The notes under the pieces: generated by a model
The model's input: only the letters and a program-made list of their open reading frames with translations
Told to the model about the DNA's origin: nothing
Databases searched by the model: none
Part shown: positions 59,972-64,000 of the stretch, one piece after another
Position numbering within the stretch: position 1 is the stretch's first letter
How the letters are laid out: each line of letters opens with the position of its first letter
Assembly: GCF_030486405.1 (NCBI RefSeq)
Contig: NZ_CP129613.1
Location: 558,001-622,000, forward strand
Reading direction: 5' to 3'
Length of the DNA stretch: 64,000 nt
Source: Mycolicibacterium sp. HK-90
GTDB lineage: Bacteria; Actinomycetota; Actinomycetes; Mycobacteriales; Mycobacteriaceae
Made by a program: the position numbers and the translations under genes

Positions 59972-61249
59972 TTAGTGCTCGGCGTGCGCAACCGAGCCCA
60001 CAACCGGCGTGCGGGGCTCCAGGTGCTTCGCCCACCCCGACGCGCACACCGCAGTACACACAAGAGCCAGCAGCCCGACCGCGGTCAGCATCACCGGATA
60101 GCTGAACCAGTGCTCGAGCGCGGCCAGCGCTGCGGGCAGCAGGAACCCGAGGTAGGCCAGGGAGTAGTACACCCCGGAGATTCCGGCGAGCTCGTCAGGC
60201 GGCGCAATGCGTTGGATCTCAAGGAGACCCGAAACGATCGCGATGCCGTAGGCGCTGCCCAGCAACATCGCGACCAGCGGCGCGACGAGCACCGAGCGGG
60301 TGACGGCGGTGGCCACGGCGGCAAAGATCCCGACAGCCATCAGGGCCATCGAGACCACGACGGCACGCGAACTGGACACGTCGTCGAGCCGACGCGCCAC
60401 CGGCTGGATCGCCACGCCGCACGCCAGCGTCAGCACGGTCAGCCCCACGGTGTAGAGCAGGGCCCACGATCCGAGTTGGTCGGCGACCAGGGCCGGCACC
60501 ACGGCGTAGGCGATGGCCGCCGAGCCAAAGATCCACGGCGCCATGGGAACAACGACATGCAGGAACCGGCGGTGCCCGGCGACGGGCACCTTGAGGCCAT
60601 CGAGGAACGGCCGAGAAGTCGTGCCGGATCGGGTCTCGGCGGTGCGGTTCCACACCGCCCACAACACCGGCACACACAGCGCGGCATGCACCAGGTAGGT
60701 CAACACCAGCGGCAGCGGCGCGTACACGGTGAGCAACCCGGCGCACAGCGGCCCCACCCCGAAACCCAACGACAGGCAGATCGAGGCGCGTCGCGCGCCG
60801 GCGCCGGCCGACGCGTCGTCGTATGGCGGCCGGGACAATTCGGCGATCCAGGCCGAGCCCACGGCCATGGCGATACCGACGGCCAGCCCGCTGAACAACC
60901 GGCCGACGAACAGGGCCTCGAAGCCCCAGCCATCACCGACCGCCAGGATGAGACTGCCCAGCGCTGAACTGATCACGCCGGCGGCCATCACGCTGCGTCG
61001 ACCGTGGCGGTCCGAAAGCGTCGACGCGATCAGCAGCCCCGGGATCAGGCCGAGCACATAGGCGCCCAGCAGGACGTCGACGTCCACCCGGGTGTAGCCG
61101 GCGTGCTGGGCGTAGGCGATCAGCAGCGGGGTGAACTGATTGCCACCCCAACCGATGCAGAAGACCGCGATGGCCACGGCGAGCCACGGTCGCAGGCGGT
61201 GCCGGACCCGATGCGGCGTCTCGCAGGGCTCAAGAGCGACGGCGGTCAT
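59972..61249 (-). CDS. MFS transporter
   Basis: This 425-residue protein with about 12 spans has the MFS loop motif STLSDRHGRRSVMAAGVISSALGSLIL after span 2 and GLAVGIAMAVGSAWIAELS. The substrate is unknown. The start ATG overlaps the stop of the GntR gene by ATGA, so both are in one operon and the transporter is likely controlled by that regulator. Confidence 0.9.
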   Translation of the reverse strand: MTAVALEPCETPHRVRHRLRPWLAVAIAVFCIGWGGNQFTPLLIAYAQHAGYTRVDVDVLLGAYVLGLIPGLLIASTLSDRHGRRSVMAAGVISSALGSLILAVGDGWGFEALFVGRLFSGLAVGIAMAVGSAWIAELSRPPYDDASAGAGARRASICLSLGFGVGPLCAGLLTVYAPLPLVLTYLVHAALCVPVLWAVWNRTAETRSGTTSRPFLDGLKVPVAGHRRFLHVVVPMAPWIFGSAAIAYAVVPALVADQLGSWALLYTVGLTVLTLACGVAIQPVARRLDDVSSSRAVVVSMALMAVGIFAAVATAVTRSVLVAPLVAMLLGSAYGIAIVSGLLEIQRIAPPDELAGISGVYYSLAYLGFLLPAALAALEHWFSYPVMLTAVGLLALVCTAVCASGWAKHLEPRTPVVGSVAHAEH

Positions 61250-61893
61250 GCCAGCGCCACCCGGTAGGTCGCTTCCAGATGGGCCAACAAGGCGGCCTCG
61301 AAACCGGCGACGTCGCGCCGGCCGATGGCATCGGCGAGATCCGCGTGCTCACCGATCAACGCGTTGAGTCGGGCGGAATCCGAGCGGGCTGCGTCGGCCA
61401 TCATGCGGCGCTGCCGATCGCTGAGCGACCCGTAGAAACGCCCGGCGATCGAATTACCGGCGACCTGGACGATCCGCCGGTGAAACGCGTCGTCGGCGGC
61501 GGCAAACTCGTCGGCGTCACCGATCGCGGCGCCGTGGCGCTGACGCTCCACCAACTCGGTGAGCTCACCGAACAACGTGTCGATGGATTCCGTTGACCTG
61601 CAGAGTCGGCGCACCGCCGCCGTCTCGAGGGCCAGGCGCATCTCCAGTAGATCGGTGGCTTCCTGCGCGGACACCGGGACGACGACGGCGCCGCGCCGCG
61701 GCACCAGGTCCAGGAAGTCCTCGGCGGCCAGCCGGAGGAAGGCCTCGTGGACGGGGGTGCGGCTGACGCCGAGCTGGGTCGCCACCTCGACCTCGCTGAG
61801 GAGCTGCCCGCCGCGGAACTCACCGGAGAGGATCTGATCCTTGGTCATCCGGTAGACGCGCTGGCTGTTGCTCGATTTCTCGTCCGTGACCAC
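61246..61893 (-). CDS. GntR-family regulator (FadR/FCD type)
   Basis: This 215-residue protein has a winged HTH (VYRMTKDQILSGEFRGGQLLSEVEVATQLGVSRTPVHEAFLRLAAEDFLDLVPRRGAVVVPVS) and an FCD domain (LLEMRLALETAAVRRL, FHRRIVQVAGNSIAGRFY, LIGEHADLADAIGRRD) that binds a small acid and often metal. GTG 61893 is preferred because the upstream ATG 61929 lies inside the 30-bp palindrome. It likely controls itself and the MFS transporter. Confidence 0.85.
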   Translation of the reverse strand: MVTDEKSSNSQRVYRMTKDQILSGEFRGGQLLSEVEVATQLGVSRTPVHEAFLRLAAEDFLDLVPRRGAVVVPVSAQEATDLLEMRLALETAAVRRLCRSTESIDTLFGELTELVERQRHGAAIGDADEFAAADDAFHRRIVQVAGNSIAGRFYGSLSDRQRRMMADAARSDSARLNALIGEHADLADAIGRRDVAGFEAALLAHLEATYRVALA

Positions 61894-61907
61894 GAGAGAC
61901 CACGATA

Positions 61908-61937
61908 CCCCTTGCATGCAAGCTTGCATGCAAGGGG
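61908..61937. promoter_or_regulatory. GntR operator: perfect 30-bp palindrome
   Basis: Two overlapping copies of TTGCATGCAA flanked by CCCC and GGGG form a perfect 30-bp palindrome. It lies 15 bp upstream of the preferred GntR start, so it is probably the regulator's own operator. Confidence 0.85.
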
Positions 61938-61954
61938 CTTATCCAGCGGAAATG

Positions 61955-62371
61955 CTAAAAGGGACTGCTGTTGGACTGGTGCCTGGCCGATTCCGGGCGA
62001 GGCCCGAACCGCCGGATGTAGTCCTCGTGCTTCTGCTTGTCCTTCTTGTACTGGATCTCGTCGACCAGGTTGGGATCGAGACCGTGCTGGGCCAGCCGGT
62101 GCCGGCGCCAGATCTTGTTGAGCGCGAGCGCCATCAACAGCGCCCAGACGTAGATCGGCACCGTCATCTCGATGTGCACGTACAGCGAGGCGGGCAGCAG
62201 CCAGAACGGCGCCAGCACGAACAGCGGCGGGATCGCCATCCGGATCATGTGCCGGCGGATGGCTCCGTGGTCGGCCAGGTCATGGGCCACCCAGTCGCGC
62301 ATCGAATCGGGTAGCCGCTTGCCGTAGCAATAGGCGATGTACTGAAAGAGATTCGGGCGGTCCTTGGCCAT
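61955..62371 (-). CDS. DUF5313 membrane protein
   Basis: This 138-residue protein starts MAKDRPNLFQYIAYCYGKRLPDSMRDWVAHDL, has two spans (PPLFVLAPFWLLPASLYV, VPIYVWALLMALAL) and NKIWRRHRLAQHGLDPNLVDEIQ, the DUF5313 pattern common in mycobacteria. The function is unknown. It is located just downstream of the MarR-type regulator in the same direction, possibly co-transcribed. Confidence 0.8.
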   Translation of the reverse strand: MAKDRPNLFQYIAYCYGKRLPDSMRDWVAHDLADHGAIRRHMIRMAIPPLFVLAPFWLLPASLYVHIEMTVPIYVWALLMALALNKIWRRHRLAQHGLDPNLVDEIQYKKDKQKHEDYIRRFGPRPESARHQSNSSPF

Positions 62372-62385
62372 GAGGGCTCCTCGTG

Positions 62386-62892
62386 TCAATCGGTGAGGGA
62401 ATTGGCCGCCAGCGCGGCTTCGTTGAGGCGGGTCAGTGCCCGATGTAGGTCTTCGAGTTCGGCGAGGCTGATGCCCAGTCGCTCCACCACGGCGTGGGGG
62501 ATGGCGACGGCGCGGTCGCGCAGGGCGATCCCGGCCTCGGTCAGCTCGACATCAGTGGCGCGTTCATCGTCGGCGCGACGACTGCGGGTGATCAACCCGA
62601 GTCCTTCCAGTCGCTTGAGCATCGGCGACAGCGTCGCCGAATCGATCTGCAGTGCGGCCGCGATCTCCTTGACCGAGAGCGGAGGAACGCCGGCGGCGCG
62701 CGACCGGTGGTGATCCCACAGCGCTAGCATCACCAGGTACTTCGGGTGGGTCAGCCCGAGCGGTTCCAGGAGCGGGCGGTACACCGCGAGCACGGCGCGA
62801 TTGCTGACGGCCAGGGCGAAACACACCTGCCGCTCGAGGGCGAGCGGATCGACATCCTCCGGCGTCGAGGGCGCGGCGGATACTGCGGACAC
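62386..62892 (-). CDS. MarR-family regulator, OhrR-like
   Basis: This 168-residue protein has LERQVCFALAVSNRAVLAVYRPLLEPLGLTHPKYLVMLALWDH, the opening of OhrR peroxide sensors with the conserved N-terminal Cys (about residue 24), and a winged HTH (VKEIAAALQIDSATLSPMLKRLEGLGLITRSRRADDERATDVELT). OhrR senses organic hydroperoxides by that Cys. No ohr gene is adjacent, so the call of OhrR is by sequence only. An inverted repeat at 62913-62926 lies upstream. Confidence 0.85.
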   Translation of the reverse strand: MSAVSAAPSTPEDVDPLALERQVCFALAVSNRAVLAVYRPLLEPLGLTHPKYLVMLALWDHHRSRAAGVPPLSVKEIAAALQIDSATLSPMLKRLEGLGLITRSRRADDERATDVELTEAGIALRDRAVAIPHAVVERLGISLAELEDLHRALTRLNEAALAANSLTD

Positions 62893-62912
62893 AAAAAGAA
62901 CGTACCCTCATA

Positions 62913-62926
62913 GTTAGGGCACTAAC
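62913..62926. promoter_or_regulatory. Inverted repeat upstream of the MarR gene
   Basis: GTTAG (62913-62917) and CTAAC (62922-62926) with a 4-base spacer, 21 bp upstream of the MarR start; a probable autoregulatory site, AT-rich as is usual for MarR sites. Confidence 0.6.
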
Positions 62927-62948
62927 AATGTCTCGGTGGTCACACCCG

Positions 62949-63623
62949 CTAATGGGCGCGCTTGGCCAGCCGTTCGGGATTGTCGATCAGGATGCTGCGG
63001 CCCTGCACGCGGATCCAGCCCCGCTGCGCGAAGTCCGACAGCGCCTTGTTGACCGTCTCGCGGGAGGAGCCGACGAGCTGCGCGATTTCCTCCTGGGTCA
63101 ACTCATGGTCGACGCGCAGCGCGCTGCCGTCGCGGCTGCCGAACCGCTGCGCCAGGTAGAGCAGCTGCTTGGCCACCCGCCCCGGCACATCGGTGAAGAT
63201 CAGGTCGGACAGGTTGTCATTGGTTCGGCGCAACCGGCGGGCCAGCACGCGCAGCAGTTGTTCGGCGATCTCGGGACGGTCGGCGATCCAGCTCCGCAGC
63301 ACACTGCGACTCATCGTCACCGCCTTCACCTCGGTCAGGGCGGTCACCGTCGAGGTGCGCGGACCGGGGTCGAAGATGGCGAGTTCACCGAACATGTCGG
63401 ACGGACCCATCAACGTGATCAGGCTGTCGCGCCCGTCAGCCGACTTGCGGCCGATCTTCACCTTGCCCGCGGTGATGATGTACAACGTGTCGCCCGGTTC
63501 ACCCTCGACGAATGCCACTTCGCCACGGCGGAGGGTCACCGGTTCCAGCTGACGGACGAGTGCGGCGACGGCGTCTGGCGACACACCCTGGAAGATGCCG
63601 GCGCGGGCCAGCACTTCGTTCAT
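62949..63623 (-). CDS. crp: Crp/Fnr-family regulator (Rv3676-like)
   Basis: This 224-residue protein is a close relative of M. tuberculosis Crp (Rv3676), from memory: [55 protein letters not shown], cAMP-pocket region [19 protein letters not shown], and the C-terminal [36 protein letters not shown] 63623 matches the Rv3676 start. Some mycobacteria carry two such Crp proteins, and the neighbours here differ from the Rv3676 locus, so this could be the second copy. It is a global cAMP-linked regulator. Confidence 0.85.
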   Translation of the reverse strand: MNEVLARAGIFQGVSPDAVAALVRQLEPVTLRRGEVAFVEGEPGDTLYIITAGKVKIGRKSADGRDSLITLMGPSDMFGELAIFDPGPRTSTVTALTEVKAVTMSRSVLRSWIADRPEIAEQLLRVLARRLRRTNDNLSDLIFTDVPGRVAKQLLYLAQRFGSRDGSALRVDHELTQEEIAQLVGSSRETVNKALSDFAQRGWIRVQGRSILIDNPERLAKRAH

Positions 63624-63662
63624 GGTCCCCCCTCTGTGGATGTGCCGAACCTGACTGCTCGG

Positions 63663-63681
63663 AGTGTTTGTACAGGTCACA
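63663..63681. promoter_or_regulatory. Possible Crp-binding site
   Basis: aGTG-ttTGTACAgg-TCACa has the GTG...CAC half-sites of mycobacterial Crp sites and lies 40 bp upstream of the crp start, suggesting autoregulation. Confidence 0.4.
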
Positions 63682-63793
63682 GCCTCAAGTTCGGCTGCCT
63701 TTCCACTTTACAAGGGCGCCGGGAGTGCGGACGCCGCAGGTTTACAATACCTTCGGGTTTCGTAATGCGGGTTGTGGGTTGGACGGGCCGTCT

Positions 63794-64000
63794 TCAGATG
63801 GTCGAACAGCAGATCCGCTGAGCTTCGGCGACGGAGTCCGCGAGCGGACGGCGCGTATTGATCAGATGGGCGTCGGGCCATTCGGCGCCGGCGCCGGCCA
63901 ACCCCTCGGCGATCTGCGGTGTGGCATCCGAGTTGGTCACCCGACGTTGGACGATGCGTTCCTTGGCTTCGGCGATCGGTACTGTGCAAGCCAACTCCGT
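63794..64000 (-). CDS. C-terminal fragment of a kinase/ATPase-like protein (cut by window edge)
   Basis: The minus frame is open from the window edge to a stop at 63794 and reads ACTVPIAEAKERIVQRRVTNSDATPQIAEGLAG...DAHLINTRRPLADSVAEAQRI. This resembles the end of P-loop kinases and ATPases fused to aminoglycoside-phosphotransferase-like domains, in which a sugar/nucleotide kinase-like lid helix carries many Arg. The N-terminus is outside the window. The assignment is tentative. Confidence 0.45.
   Translation of the reverse strand, partial: TELACTVPIAEAKERIVQRRVTNSDATPQIAEGLAGAGAEWPDAHLINTRRPLADSVAEAQRICCSTI

Noticed and set aside
1..64000. CRISPR arrays, rRNA or tRNA genes
   Set aside because: No regular short repeats with spacers and no tRNA or rRNA-like sequence were noticed; the only tandem repeat is the coding one at 46770-47081.

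Overview
The window looks like a chromosome segment of a mycobacterium, probably a fast-growing Mycolicibacterium-type species. Supporting evidence is the high GC content, a complete mceA-F operon with two Mce-associated genes, a Crp regulator very like M. tuberculosis Rv3676, DUF732 and DUF5313 proteins, F420-type luciferase-like oxidoreductases and many TetR/FadE pairs. No rRNA, tRNA or CRISPR array was seen.

Left part (1-5.5 kb): the N-terminus of an AraC-type regulator at the edge, a quinone-reductase-like gene, a possible YbaB-like remnant, an exported isochorismatase-fold protein, a broken IS21 istA gene and a DUF427 gene.

Central accessory block (about 5.5-41 kb) reads as one catabolic and uptake island. 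It starts with a TetR gene and an unusual operon: two tiny membrane proteins, a NorD-like VWA protein, a NorQ/CbbQ-like AAA ATPase and two unknown membrane proteins (6.3-10.1 kb). Next is an operon of a LuxE-like acyl-activating enzyme, a LuxC-like reductase, an amidohydrolase, an LLM flavin oxidoreductase and an SDR (10.2-16.0 kb), followed by a TetR gene. Two leftward operons follow. One carries a Rieske oxygenase, a small companion protein, a metal-dependent hydrolase lacking its HxH motif, an ALDH and a carboxymuconolactone decarboxylase (CMD)-like protein. The other carries an ALDH, a TauD-like dioxygenase, an SDR, a CMD protein and a 3-hydroxyisobutyrate-dehydrogenase-like enzyme. Secreted proteins and a thioredoxin-like protein precede an mce operon that has no yrbE permease genes (29.1-38.1 kb). 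An alpha/beta hydrolase, an SDR and an acyl-CoA dehydrogenase close the block.

Nine copies of a 22-bp palindrome (AARTAYAC-N6-GTRTACTT) lie at promoters from 0.75 to 38.9 kb. They tie almost all of these operons into one putative regulon, probably controlled by the TetR protein at 16119-16742, which has one copy at its own start. The likely joint job is import of a hydrophobic molecule by Mce and its oxidation through alcohol, aldehyde and acid steps; the substrate cannot be read from the sequence.

The block ends at an IS481-family element (41.2-42.2 kb) whose transposase start is locked in a stem-loop, and at decayed ATPase and PD-(D/E)XK nuclease-like genes (42.4-43.6 kb). The rest (43.8-64 kb) resembles ordinary mycobacterial chromosome: an LLM enzyme, a ThiD-like kinase, PhzF, a repeat lipoprotein, a TetR/Rieske pair, a double-domain MerR regulator, a TetR/FadE operon, a TetR-controlled four-gene membrane operon with COX3/COX4-like subunits, a serine hydrolase, an MFS/GntR pair, a MarR/OhrR-like regulator and Crp. 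Several of these regulators sit next to clear palindromic operators.
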